From Rallus limicola (Eukaryota; Chordata; Aves; Gruiformes; Rallidae), in the NCBI GenBank assembly GCA_022605955.1, contig JAKCOZ010000002.1, forward strand, positions 66,444,783 through 66,508,782: 64,000 nucleotides of DNA. The letters are read 5' to 3'. Shown one piece after another: positions 15,901-29,154 of this stretch. The translations under genes and the position numbers were made by a program. Within the stretch, counting starts at the first letter, position 1. Each line of letters starts with the position of its first letter. The notes under the pieces are model-generated. The model was not told where the DNA came from. It ran no database searches and saw only the letters and a list, made by a program, of their open reading frames with translations.

Positions 15901-18057
15901 AGGAAAAAAGAGGGAGTACGGTTCTGTTAAGGCATATTTCTAGTACCTTACAACCATTTCGGCAGTACATTTCATCTTCATGCACTAGAAGTTAGTGCTT
16001 AAGCTTGCATAACATAATATTTGCTTTCTCCCTCCCCCCAAAATACTGCATTTGGAACACATTTCTTGCTGCTTATACTTTGCAAAGCACATTAAGCATA
16101 TATACACGCTTACACCACTTATTTTTTAAAGAAAAAGGCAAAACCTTTTCTAAAACTACTGCAGTTTCACTTGTAGAGCTGGTACTCATTGTTAGCAATA
16201 CAGATTATGTAGTATGTGTTTATATACAATACCATATATAGGTACATACTGACAGAGAGCTGTGCTGAATCCTAATACACTAACATACTTTAAGTACAAC
16301 ATTTCATATCAGCATACATTTGGTACATACCACAGTATGTGTGTTTTACAGGTCTTGAAGTTCATTAAAAAGACATTTAATAAAGAGCAAATCCATTTGC
16401 TTCTAATAATAAAAATTTAAAAGGGTCAGTAATTAAAACTGTACTTTGCTGCAGATTTCCAATTTGCATGCTATTAGTTTCAGGCATGCTGAGAACAATT
16501 ATCATTGAGGGAGAAAAATGTAAATTCTTTGCTGCTCAAAACCAACCTCATTCTCCTTTCCTTTATATTGATGTTGGCCAGTGACATAACTGAAGTACCT
16601 GTTCAACCAATGCAGAGATAGGGACGAGAAGTAAACCTGTGCCTTTTCTATGCAATAAAAGTATCAAGCTGGTAAATTAAGGTCCATGGGGAAGCAGCAA
16701 ATATTTTACCAGATCTGCACCAAGTTGGTGAGTGTACTGAAATCCACAAGGAGAAGCTTTAATTTAAGTATTCTCTGTAAAAGACAAGAGCTGTCCCAAC
16801 AACACCACCCCAACACTGCTGGAATCCTGAACAAGTGCCAGGACAGCCCATTCATTAATGACACACAAAGTGAAAAAGGAAAATTAATAAAAGGTGACAG
16901 GTCATAGGGGGGTGTTGCTTCTCAGAGATACCCCTTTCCTCGCAAAGCTCAAAGCCATCAGGCCATACCTGCTCTGTGCCTCACCACACAGAACCACCAT
17001 GTTGGCTTGTAGCATATGAAGCGTTAACAGGTATAAGCATCACACGCAACCCTACCTTGATTAATTCACTAAGGCAACCACAGCAGTTTTAAATAATTTT
17101 AATTCAGGCTAAGAACTGGTTTATGAGTACAACGCTAAGCTGCTAATAATCATGAATTAAAGCAAAATTTTCAGATAAATTATTTTCTCCTTAACCTTCA
17201 CTCTTCTACAAACACCTCCACTTAAAAGAAAAAGAGGATTAGCCTTTCTTCTCAAATATCTTGTCCTAGTTCAGAAGCAGCTGGAAGAGAACGTACTATC
17301 TAGAAAAAAAAACAAACCAAAAACCAAACCCACAATCCCTTAAATACAATAAAATATAAAATGAATTACTCTATAAAATGTAACAGTACATTCCTCTATT
17401 TGGTACTTCTGCTATAGTATCAACATACATGGTCTCACATCTGCCAGGCCAAAACATCCTCCTTTTAAGAGGCAGGATAGGTGACAACTAGAATGTTTTA
17501 ATGCATAAAGCCATTAATAAAGTAAGATTACCAAGTATCACCAATAATATTGGTAATATAAACCTTCCTTAAACTGCAAACCTGACCTCTTTTTCTTAGA
17601 CTGAGCAGTCACGAGAAGGGTAGTATTTTAAATGAGTCATGGGTGACATATTTAATTGGGTTACACATATAGACATCATCTTTCAGGGAGAAATTAGAAA
17701 TACTGGAGCTACTAGGACCCTAAAGCAAGAGTCAAAAGCATGGACAAAGCAACTTGAAATTCACTCAGCAGTTGAACCTACAGTAGGTAGATTTACATGG
17801 GAGCGACCTACACAGGAGTCTGAGGAGACTGCAAACTATTTCTTGACCTCTGGGTAAACCATGAGGCCAGAACATCAGTCCCAGCTCCTCCAGCCCAAGT
17901 GCAGCTTTGCCTATGTCCAGTGTGTCTGGTTTCAGCTTAGCTGAGGTACCTGCTCACAGGTCAGAACAAGTAACTTTGCAGTCACAGCCTTTCACTTCAC
18001 TACCAACAATATGTTCCACAGGCAGACTCATTGCCTCTAATTCTTTAAATTCCATTG

Positions 18058-18150
18058 AAAAACAAACAAAACATGCAAAAACAGACACACAAAACCCCAA
18101 AAACAACAAACCCACAAGAACAGCCAGACAAAAACCCCACACGCAGCTCC
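18058..18150 (+). repeat. A/C-rich low-complexity tract
   Basis: About 90 bases with almost no T and few G on the + strand, built from AAAC, ACAC and CCCAA pieces of irregular length. It is similar in texture to the tracts at 1794-1900 and 20234-20311. Confidence 0.75.
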
Positions 18151-20233
18151 TTGCTAGAGTCAGGTGAGTAAGAACATACACTTAGCTTCTCTTTGGGAAG
18201 AGCAGTCAAAACCAAATCAAGTACAAATTATTTGCGCTTTTTTTTTCCTCCAAATTTGTGTACTTTCTATGCATGGAAAGTGTCTAGTTCTTCACACTCA
18301 TGCATATTGCTCTGAAAAATTGTTTTTCATAACAATAGCCTTGGTCCAACAGGACACCAATCATCTTCCAAAAAAGATACACATATACACACACTCTCTT
18401 ATGTTCCCATCTTTTCTAGAGATCAGAGAGAAAAGTTTATCATCTGAGACGAAAAGTTACATACAAAGGGTAAGCTGACATTTCTCATGCATCGTAGCCC
18501 AGGCAAAAGAAATTTGATGAAGTTTAGACCCCTTTGCACTTTTCAGGCCTGCGAAGCTTAACTCTCTGATGCACCAGTGCATGCTGCTGGTGTCTTTTAG
18601 CAGAGCAACTCTGAGGATATAGTCACAAGACTGCAAATGCAGCATTTTTCGTATTCTTTAGATAGATGGATCTGTAAACTATCTAAGACAGCATGATCAA
18701 GTGGTTATATTGGAAGCATAAATCTACTTCCAGTCCTGTCCTGGTGTGGAAATCTTAATATTTTTGGGTTTATTAGTTGATATGGGATGTTTTCAGGTTT
18801 GATAAACATTTTTACAAAGGAAAAAAATTTGTCCAAAGATTAACTATCTTTTTTGTAAAATAAGAGATAATATTTCAGAGTTTTTAAAACACCTAACAGT
18901 TATCCAAGTAAATCACATATATATGCTCCACCACTTTATTTACTAGTTTTACTATGTTCTCACTGATAAGTGTTAGAAAGAAAAACATTGTATGGATTTA
19001 TTATATTTGTAAGGATTTAGTTCAAATACCATCTTAACCCATTTCCATTATTCTGTCAGAAAACACCTGTGTAACACACCACTGGAGTCCAATTTAAAAA
19101 AAAAACAATTTGTATTTCATTAGCTCATAAACTATTATACAAGAGATACTTCAATACCTGAAAAAATATTTCTGAAAAAAACACTTTTGATGAATCTCTA
19201 GTCAGAGATTTTGCAAATGGAGGAAGGGGGAGAACTAACAACAAAAAAAAGAAGTCAAATTGTTTCCTTAGAATTACTGCATTGACCCCAGCTGACAGAA
19301 TTTGAAATACAGGTGACTACCAGCCTGCTTGTCTTGTTACAAGGTCTCCATCTGTTGAGTCATTCACTGGGAGAAATAAATGAGACAGCTATAAAATTGG
19401 GGGTTGGGGAGGACCACGGGGTGGAGAAAGTTGGCAGCATTCTAGGATGGTATATCAATCTTTTCATTTTATAAGCTAATTGTTTACAAGAGACTAATAA
19501 TTCTGCTGTTAATACAATTAATGCTGCCTTCTCTTGACACAGGGTATACACTTAATCTGTTTGCAGGAAATTAGTAAAACATGTAAGGATTCGGAGTGCT
19601 CTTTGGGATGTTTGATGGTATTAAGCCTGTATTGGCACAAGACCTGTGTCAGCCAGATCTATATGAGATCCAAGGCAAAACCACTGAAACACTTTTAGCT
19701 GAGCCACAAGAGTTTAGGAACAAAAACATTCAGTAAAATGCTTTAAAAAAAAAAAGAAAAAAAGATTCTAAATGGTAATTTAACTCATATTCTAGGAAGT
19801 TTTAAAATACACAGCGATCATCAAAGGGTGGGCAGCCAGCATGCATTAAGATCACTAAAGATTTCTCAGTGTTACCTGAGAGCCCTCTGCTGGGACTCTG
19901 CCTTTAGAAGCAAGAAGGTGTGTCACACATGCTTCAGCAACATTTAATTACCCTACATATGTTTTATTATCAACTTCAGAGTCACTGAATGCCTAATGTC
20001 TCATAAACAAATCACTACACAGGAGAAAAAAAATATTTCTTCTCTGCATAACAAATGCATTTACTTGGTATCAGTTAAATACTTCAAATATTTTTAAACA
20101 TTCCCAATTCTGGGAAATGCATGAAGATTCAAGCAGGCAGGCTACGTGATTGATAGCAAGGATCCAAACTGGCAGGTGATCTCTGTGGCCATCATTAAAG
20201 ATGCCATAAAAAGAATCTGATTAACAGTTTGAT

Positions 20234-20311
20234 TAACAAACAGACAAAAAAACCACACACACACAAAAAAGAACTCCCCCCAAAAAAAACCCCATACCCA
20301 GACAGAACAAA
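20234..20311 (+). repeat. A/C-rich low-complexity tract with short (CA)n
   Basis: A-rich and C-rich runs alternate, with a short (CA)n core around 20252-20264 and C6 and A8 runs after it. A second such tract follows at 20418-20471, ending in C6A9. Confidence 0.75.
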
Positions 20312-23300
20312 AAGGCTAGTAAAACACTTTTAGGACTGCAAGAAAAGAAAAATGCCAAAGTCAATCTTTTTTCTTTTATGTAAGAATAGTATTTCTATTG
20401 CACAACCTGATTTAACTGCAAAAATACCCCACAGTCCCCTCCTCACCACCACCCCTCCCCCCAAAAAAAAAGCTTTCAGGCACACAAGCTCCTCTTTATG
20501 TCAAACTAGAGCAACACATTGCAGATTAAGTACAGGTTAGAACAATTGCTCTGAACTCACAGATCCATCAGTATTTTCTTCCCTGACAAAAAATACAAAA
20601 TATTTCAACCCATATAAAACCTTATATAAAATATTTCAACCCATATCTCCTCCTTTTCATCACAGACAGCTATTCAGAGCACTGCACAATTAAACTACCC
20701 AGGGTTATAAGCATCAGTTTATTCCCCGAGTATTTTGCACCCATATCATTCCATTCTTCCGGTTATGAAGGGTACAACCGTAAAGCTTAGCTTCCAGCTC
20801 CATCTCTGAGGATGCTTTGTAGGTCTCCCTCTCCCTCTAAGCTCAAGATTGAGATGTCAGTGGTGGAGCGCCTGCATTATTGGAAATGTTTTCTCAATGG
20901 CAATGGGAGTTTCTGTCTTTTATGAGCAATGAGCTGATGGTTGTTTGATATGTATATGAGCTTTCATTCACTAGTGATCTTTTATTCCATTTCTAATCCC
21001 TTTTTTCTATTATTTCTTAATGGCAAAATGTCAAGCTTATTTTTTAAGATGCAAGTGAAAATATCAAAGCATTTCTGTGAAAAAAAAAATAAAAATCAAA
21101 GACCTGCATGCCCACAAGATTATAAGTAAAGCTGTCTGAATACTGCACTGTTCATAAATTCTTACTCACATGGGGAATAACTCAATCTTCTGCCGTACTC
21201 AGCCACCTGTGGGAAATTTTATCAGTATAAGTGAGGTATTATTTGTGAAATTGAAGAGCTATTATCATACTCAAAGAGACAGCCCTGGCCATAGCAAGTG
21301 GAGTTTAATGATCAAAGGAAAAAAAAAAACAACTTATCATAGCTCTTACCACTATGCCAGACATGCACTTATTTTGTGTAACAAGAAGTTGAATTTATAT
21401 GCAAATATTCCTCCTTCCAAAGAAGGCTTAAATTTGACCTGGGAAGAGCCTATTAAACTAGTAGATGCTTCAATGTATAAAGTTTAGAATATAAAATTCC
21501 CAAGCTCTTTTTTAGACCCCTCTTCTGGAAAGGTTCCAAACTCTGTCCTTCAGTACAATAAGGTGCCCATTCAAAGGAAAGCAACCAATCTGTGGAGCCA
21601 CTGGGTAACCGGTATGGAGTTTGAACACAGTGTAATAGCTCCTCATAGTAAATAAACCATTTGTAGTCTGTAAGAGAAGGCAAAAAAGCATCATTAAGTT
21701 GGTCACCTAAGGAACTCACGGTTTTCAGACTATTTTGAAATTGGGAGACAGGAAAAAAAGGGGGGGTTAAACCCAGAGTGTAAGTTTTTCCTTATAAATT
21801 ACACATTTCTTCCATAGTTTGATCTGCTGGGGGTGAGAGAGGAGTTGTCTGTTTGCTTATCATCCAGCTCTCTAAAATTCTGGAGTTCAAGGTAATCCAC
21901 AGAGCAGTCATCAAGGGTACAGATTATTAGAGCACCTTTTCTTTAGGCTTACCTAAACAGCGAGTCTTCACAACATGTTATTTAGCTACAGAACATGAGA
22001 ATAATAGCAAAAAAATTATAGAGGATGGAAAGTGGAAGGATGAGACATTCAAAGCAATATGGTTTGGCTTAATGTCTTTCATACTTTTCCACAGTTCTAA
22101 TGGCTCTTCTTTCATCAAGATAGCCATGCAATTTATTATGGTTTCCCTCATTTAAACACTTCAGAGAAGAACTGCTGAACTATGAAATCCAGAAGAAAAT
22201 ACAATACAGTATCCAAGCAGCAGTGTCCCACTGTATTCTTCTCCTCCCAGGAGAAAAACCAAGATTGCCCAACCACATCTTGGGGCTCCACGAAATCATG
22301 CAACACAGCAGGGTTGTGACAAAACAGCATAAAATGAGAATTAAAATAGAATCAAGCAAGAATGAAACACCATAAACATTTTTGTCTAAAGATTCTCCTT
22401 AATGGGTCAATCAACTTGAACAGAGAAGAAAAGTGTCTGTTTCTATAAGCTTCAGTCTTAATTCAGTATTTTAGCATTATGGTAAAGAGCATCTGTGTCA
22501 GCCAGAGATGACAGATCTTTGCTAATTCTGTCCTTGTGAAGATTGCATGAATGATGCACAGTAGCATTAGACCGAGTCTATCATACTGTGCTCTTAAAGA
22601 TGGAAGAGAACAGACGCAACAATAGATACTGACTGTGAGGAATTACATGGCAACTCTGTCTGAAATCAAATGCAGATGTGCTGCTAGCAGGGAACAAAAG
22701 CCTGCAGAATATTAAAGCTTACTCAGCACAAGGAGGAGAAAGGTGGCAAGAAGGCTTGCTGCAGGTCAACAGCAGAGCCTGAGCCAGGAAAATCTCAAAA
22801 ACGTGTTAACATTATCTGTCCTGGTGCTTACAGAGATAAGGAAGTAAAGCCTTGCCCTCATTCAACTCATGCTTTCATTCATAAAACATGCTCATTTTGT
22901 TTTTTTCATTAGGTCTTTGATCATCTCTGCTGCCAATAGCCAATACATCCCCACATTTGCATAACATCCACCTTCCTCACATTTCACAAGTGCGGGCCAT
23001 CTTGCCAGATGTATTCACACCACCATTCACAGAACATAGCTAACCATAATATTAGTGAAAAATCAAGTGTTCTCTAGCCAGCCTTTCTGTGCAAGTACCT
23101 CCACAGTCAAAACTAATACGTAAAAAGGTACTTTGGGATTCCATTCATACCTCTTTCCTGAATTAGCACAGTTTTAATTAGAACCCAACTGCCCTATAAA
23201 ATATTAAGTATCAAAAAGCATGTCTACACTACACAATGAGGCATGGAGTGGACAACCTGAACTTTAAGTGATTAGTTGGACCCTTCACTACTTGAACAGG

Positions 23301-25327
23301 TTCACCTCTCTGGCTGTCCCATATTCCACACATTTGAAAGACATTCTGTGCCAAGGAGTAATTAAAAGAGCTGGTGGATTTTGATCACCTAACGTGGATG
23401 ACCAACAATTGTTTTAGGAAACTTTTAAAAGAAATGTGTATTTTTTTGGAATAAAAGAATTAAGATTTTAAAAAATGAAAAAAGAAAGCAAATGGACCAA
23501 GCAAGGTTTTCTGAGATATGGGAAAAGTATTTATATAAGTTTATCATCTATAGAACATACACACTTCTTTAAATTATGAAACATATATTTAATTCCTGAA
23601 GTAACATTGCTCATAACAAGCCTACATGCTCTCTTTATGAGGGATGATCAGCTTACAGAGGAAGAGTGACAGATGTTATGCATTCAAAATGCTACGCAGC
23701 TAGCTATCAGTCTGCTGGATCACTGGTGTGCAAGCATTCTGTAAATACAAGAGAGGCCTGAGTATCATTGTTTAAGAGTAAAAATAAATAACATTTTTAA
23801 TTTAAAGCCACTCTAAACCCAAATAAAACTGGATAGAGCTTCAACTTTGAAGTTGTTCTCACCTCTATTAAAATATAAATAATATTAAATAAACATATAT
23901 ATTGTGCTCTAGAATCATTTAAAATATTCATACCTTTTTTCTTCCCCATAGATATTTTTGGTATACCTAATTGCAACCTACCCTGTAAAACAACCAATAC
24001 CACTGAAAGACAAAAGCTCAGAAAATATTCCCCACTCCAAAACACATTCAGATACAAAATACCCATGCCCTACCAGTTCAAAGTTATCAATAGTGGGTTT
24101 AGTTAAAATTTTAGGATAAAAATATCTCATTGGCACAAACTCAACTTTCTTTTCAAACATGCAACCCACTCAGACAAAATCTGCATATGACTCAGCAGTG
24201 TTGGCAGTCAGGAGAAACTAAAAGGTCTAACTGTGCCACTTTCTGGGGCTTGTTAACCTGCTCCATCTTATACAAACCCAGCTGAAGAACTGGGTGAAAA
24301 GGACAAGCTCAGGAAAAAACATTCACACAGAGGAGCCCACATGTGCACACATATATTCTCTCCCTATCCACACTGTGCCAGCTTAAGAAGGTCACCCTCA
24401 GTCTACTCTAAGTTATCCATCACCGCTTTTCTGCTAGAAATTAGAACTCTCATAGATACTAAGTAAGGTGGCTTTGGGGAGCACTTCATACTCTATCTTT
24501 TCACTATGAGCTAGTTACCACCTTACCCTATTTAACTACCAGTCAACAAAAAAAGATTCACAAAGACTATTCAAGGTGTTTTCACATCAGCAGCTCTGCT
24601 GGTAGATAATAGTGGATTTTAATTTCTAGGGAAGAAAATGGTAGCCTCTTCACCTAGTGCTGCTGCAGCTGGGAAAGGACATATGTGTGCTCAACAACAG
24701 AGAGCAAAGGGAAAAACAACATTAGGAAAAAGTGCTGTGTGAATCACAGGACAATACTGTCCCAAAGACAAAGGGGTGCATGCCAGCCATGAATAAATTT
24801 GGGCTGGAAATCAGAGGGCTATCTGTCAGAAAAACATGGTTCCCCAAAAACTTCCCACAGGTTGATCAGCTTATGAAAGAACCATCCTGAGGCAGTGCGT
24901 GAAGTAGTGTGAACAACGGCCCAGAGTTCCCTCCCTTCTCAGAGTGGCAGGGTACCATTTTTATTCGTGCTTAATTGACTCAACAGTGTGATTCACAGAG
25001 AAAACTAAGGCATAACTACAAAAAAGAAGCTGGGTTGGAATAGCAGAAACACCCTACTGTCCCAAGCTTATTTGGACATTATAATTAATTTGTGCTCATT
25101 CAAAAAGTTATGAGAATTAACAAGCTGCTGTAACTAGAACTCTCCTTGAAGTAATACACAGCTTAGAATGACTCATAGTCACAAAATCAGTCTGAGGCCA
25201 CATGCAATGAAAACATTCATTTCTTCCCTGGTTTATCTTGTTTTCCAATTAAGATGCATTGACAAGACATGATCTACACAGAAATCACATCAATGTTCCT
25301 CCCTAGTCAGGGATGTGCAAAAAAAGC

Positions 25328-25363
25328 AATCTAATTTCTTTGTTCAATCTAATTTCTTTGTTC
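25328..25363 (+). repeat. Tandem duplication, 18-bp unit x2
   Basis: The unit AATCTAATTTCTTTGTTC occurs twice head to tail with no mismatch, which suggests a recent slippage event. It keeps frame in an overlapping chance ORF but has no coding support. Confidence 0.9.
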
Positions 25364-28331
25364 ACGCTCCACACTGCCAGCAGGGTCAATATTCTGGCAG
25401 AAGCAAAGAGCCTCTCATTAAGGTCCTAGTGCAAGATTTCCATTTTACTTCCAGTTCTCCAATGAAATTAGTCACTGCACACGGTAGATTAACTGGAGCA
25501 GCTCAGCATCTTCAGACGCACTCAAGATTCCTCACAACATATGTATCAAGACATAATTACACTGCCAGCTCCACTGATTGGAATTATTAGTTTTCACATT
25601 CTACCTATCTGGAACAAATGAGGTGTGCTTACTGTCTGGTCAGGGTGGGAGAACATGGGAAAACAGTGAATGCCAAAGACCTGAGAAAAACCTTCAGAAA
25701 TCAATCACACTTTATATTAAGAATCCCTCAGCCGGCTTGTAACAGCTTCTCTGTAAGTGGTAAAAGTACATTGTAATGAGTATTAGCTCTTGCCATCACA
25801 AACATACAGCAGTATGATATCATACTCAAATAAGCCATTTATTGCTGTTATTGCAGTCTCTCTTAGGCAACACCTGTCACTAACAGATTTCATAGGTGAG
25901 TTCACTGTGAAGAAGCATGACCATAAAACTAACCACAGATTCAAGTGGAAACCTCTTTTCCTTTGCATCAGGGTTCCTTCTACCTCTCATCTTTCCTTCT
26001 TTTCTCCACAGGGACAGTATAGAAACTGTTGCTGTCCCTCTTTCTTGCACTTTCCTAGGAATAGGAAATGTCATTTCAACCAACGCTGGTCAATGAATTC
26101 CTGGTCAAACTTCTCCGTAATAGATTCATTTCTAATTTCCTCTTTCTTATAGCTAAAAAAGAAGCAAGACTCACCTATCTTCAGCAAAAAGCCTAACATT
26201 TCACACCTTAAACATTCAGCCTAGTCAGGCAGCCACTGCCACAAACAACACACAAAATTAGCACTTACTTGTATTTTCTACCTTTTTTTTTTTTCTAAGG
26301 CAGCTCCCCACTCAGCTCATGGTTCCAGAAGAAAGTAAGATAGAGCCACACATAACCAACAAAAGGAAACAGGCACTCTCCCCAGCTGCTCCCAGTTACT
26401 CTCTCAGAACCCTGCCCTTATTGCTGGCCCATCCAGGTGCTGTGAACCAATACTAAGGGTTGACAACCTCTATTTTAAGTAATAGTGACTGCATAACAGG
26501 GAGTCACAGGGCACACTACATTCAAAATCATTCTGTTTCTCATTTGTGTTAGACAAGATCGAGAAAGGATTCAGCTTCCCAAGTATTAAAGAGTTCCTTT
26601 GCCATCTACAAAAGCTTATAACATCTAATTTCTCTTAATTTAAAACACCAGATCTCTGTCTCTCAGTCAGGTTTGTTTAGTAGTGAAGGGATTTTTTGGA
26701 CCCATTTTTTCCAGTGCATAGGTAAACCACACCACTGGAAAAGGAGCAGAAACTCCCATCTTAGAAAAGCCAACAGGACATGCATCAGAAGAAAGCAAAA
26801 AATATGAAAGGAAGACATGGTTTTGATCCTTGTTTCTGCACATTTGCTCTGCATTTCCCCCTCTGATCTTAGGTTTCTGTTTCTGCGCTGGTATGGGTGA
26901 AGTTGGCACACAAGTTTCAGAGGAGCTCCTGAAAAGTTGCACAGCACCTGTAGGGAAATGACAGCTCTCTCCTCCAGCCCCAGCCCCACTTCCAAAATCC
27001 AGGAAGATCTCCCTTGGTTACAAGATAGGTAGTGATGGGTCAACATGAATTATGCCTCATCCCAGAAACAACCTGGTTGTAAAACCAGTCATTTTGACCA
27101 AGTGCATCCTGAAGCCTTCCAATTATAAATCAGGCTGGATGTGGAACATGTTGCCTAGATTCCTCTTCTGCTGCAGAAGCTCTGGACATGTGCACATCTT
27201 ACTTTTATATACACACAATACATATCTCAGTGTCTGGTTTGGTATTATTTTGGAATAAACAACAACAGCAATGAAACAAACCAAAGGATGAAGATACCAA
27301 ATAGCATGAACACTGCTGCTGTCATGTATCAGACCTCTATTCCCACCTGAGCAGGACGTTTCAGTCCATGGATATTATCTGCAAGTAGGAATTTCAGTAG
27401 TAACATCACTTTTCATGCATTTTGTCACTTTTAGAAGGTTTGTATAGAGATGGTGGAAACGGTAAGAGATTTAGCACCTTTTTTTAAAAAAAAAAATTCA
27501 AACCAGACAGTTATCTGACTTTACTTCCCACTTGGACCTTCTCTTATGCTAAGCACTTCCCATCTGGCTCACTCTCTTTTTCCTTTTTGGCTTGCAACAT
27601 ACTTGTGCTGTCAAACTAAATTACTTTTTGCAGTAAATTTCAGCTCCAACTCTCAGGCTCTTTTTATTGAAGTATCTTGTTTGCCCTGGTACAGTTATAG
27701 TTCTTCTGAGGTTTATATTATAAAATTTATTTTCATAGATTTATAGTTGTGCAGTAAAAATTCTCACTGCAGTAAAATTTGGCTTACAAGTATCAAAAAG
27801 AGAGAGCTTTTTGCTAAGATTTAAAAAGTTACGTTATACATTTTAGTGATTTTGATATTTCTAGATTTTTGCAGGTCATTCATCTTCAATCTACTCTGAA
27901 TTATTTCTAATATTCTGTATTGAACAGAAAAAGGTCTTAGATTATCTATAAAAAGTATGTATGTCTTTCAATTTTAGAAGTTTCTAATTCATTCAAAGCA
28001 AAGTATTTCCTTACAGACCTTTTCCCCACTACCTTTCTCCTCCTGCTTCTCTCTTCCCCACTGCCTCCTGCTCCTGTTGCTGCTCTGGAGCTTCATGCTC
28101 TCCTCCTGGGAAAGGCAGATGCCAGCAAGCCTATTTTTCCCCACTTTGGTAATCTCCTCACCCCATCCTTGCTTTGTGATACAACTATGTAACTGTTCTC
28201 TGAAGCAGAGTTCTGACAGTTAAAGATCAGACTATTCAGCAAGGCATGGTTTCTTTAAGTAAAATAACAATGGTTGGTTTACTGAAAATTACTTTGACTG
28301 CCAGGGGAAATCGCCCAAGACAACTAAAGTG

Positions 28332-28393
28332 TGATATTCCCTTCCCCCAAATACTCTAATACTGATATTCCCTTCCCCAAAATATTTTAATAC
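28332..28393 (+). repeat. Tandem duplication, 31-bp unit x2
   Basis: Two adjacent 31-base copies start TGATATTCCCTTCCCC and end TTAATAC or CTAATAC. A few substitutions separate them, so the duplication is older than the perfect ones nearby. Confidence 0.9.
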
Positions 28394-29106
28394 CTACACC
28401 ATGCAAGTCCAAGATTACCAAAACCTCTAAAACACTTCTGATTGGTGCTGACTGTAGAAGTCTATATTCTATATGAACAAAATATAAGGAGTTGGGCAGA
28501 ACATATTGTCCATACATAGTATAGCCTAAGAAATCCTGACTTCTTCCCAGGAATCAGAAACATCTTGAAAGAAACATGCTGTGAATGATGAGGAGATTCC
28601 TGTGAATTAGAAATAATATTTCCTAAAGGAAAAGCAAATATTTAGCCCTCTCAGTGTTTTGGGTAACAGTATTGTCCCACAGATACCTCAAACAGCATGC
28701 AGGAGCCCAGTGCTCAAGGTGGCATTGGTGATGAAGTATCCAGGCTATCTGCTTGTCACAGGCAGTCCTTAGGCAGCACACAGCACCGTGTTTGTGAGGC
28801 ATTACATCTGCTAGACCTCATCAGAAAACCTGCAAGCTTCAAAGCACTTCAGGAATTTTCTCAACCTGAGATCCTTAAAGGAACACCAGTGACCATTTCC
28901 AAACAGCCCTTCATCATTTAAACAAAAATACTAACAACAACAACAAGGAATATCAAGATCAAATATTTGGGAATAGAAAACATTTCCTGGGCATACAGGA
29001 GTTAAATATAGATATATGTTCCTCTTGTTTTAGTCAATTTTGCTTTGTTCTGCTGTAAGCCCTGTAGAAAAAGACTGGACTGTTTCCACCCATCTCCTAA
29101 TGTGTA

Positions 29107-29154
29107 TTAGATCCTGTGAAGGAAGTTAGATCCTGTGAAGGAAGTTAGATCCTG
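29107..29154 (+). repeat. Tandem duplication, 19-bp unit x2.5
   Basis: The unit TTAGATCCTGTGAAGGAAG is repeated exactly twice and then for its first ten bases. The perfect identity suggests recent origin and possible length polymorphism. Confidence 0.92.
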
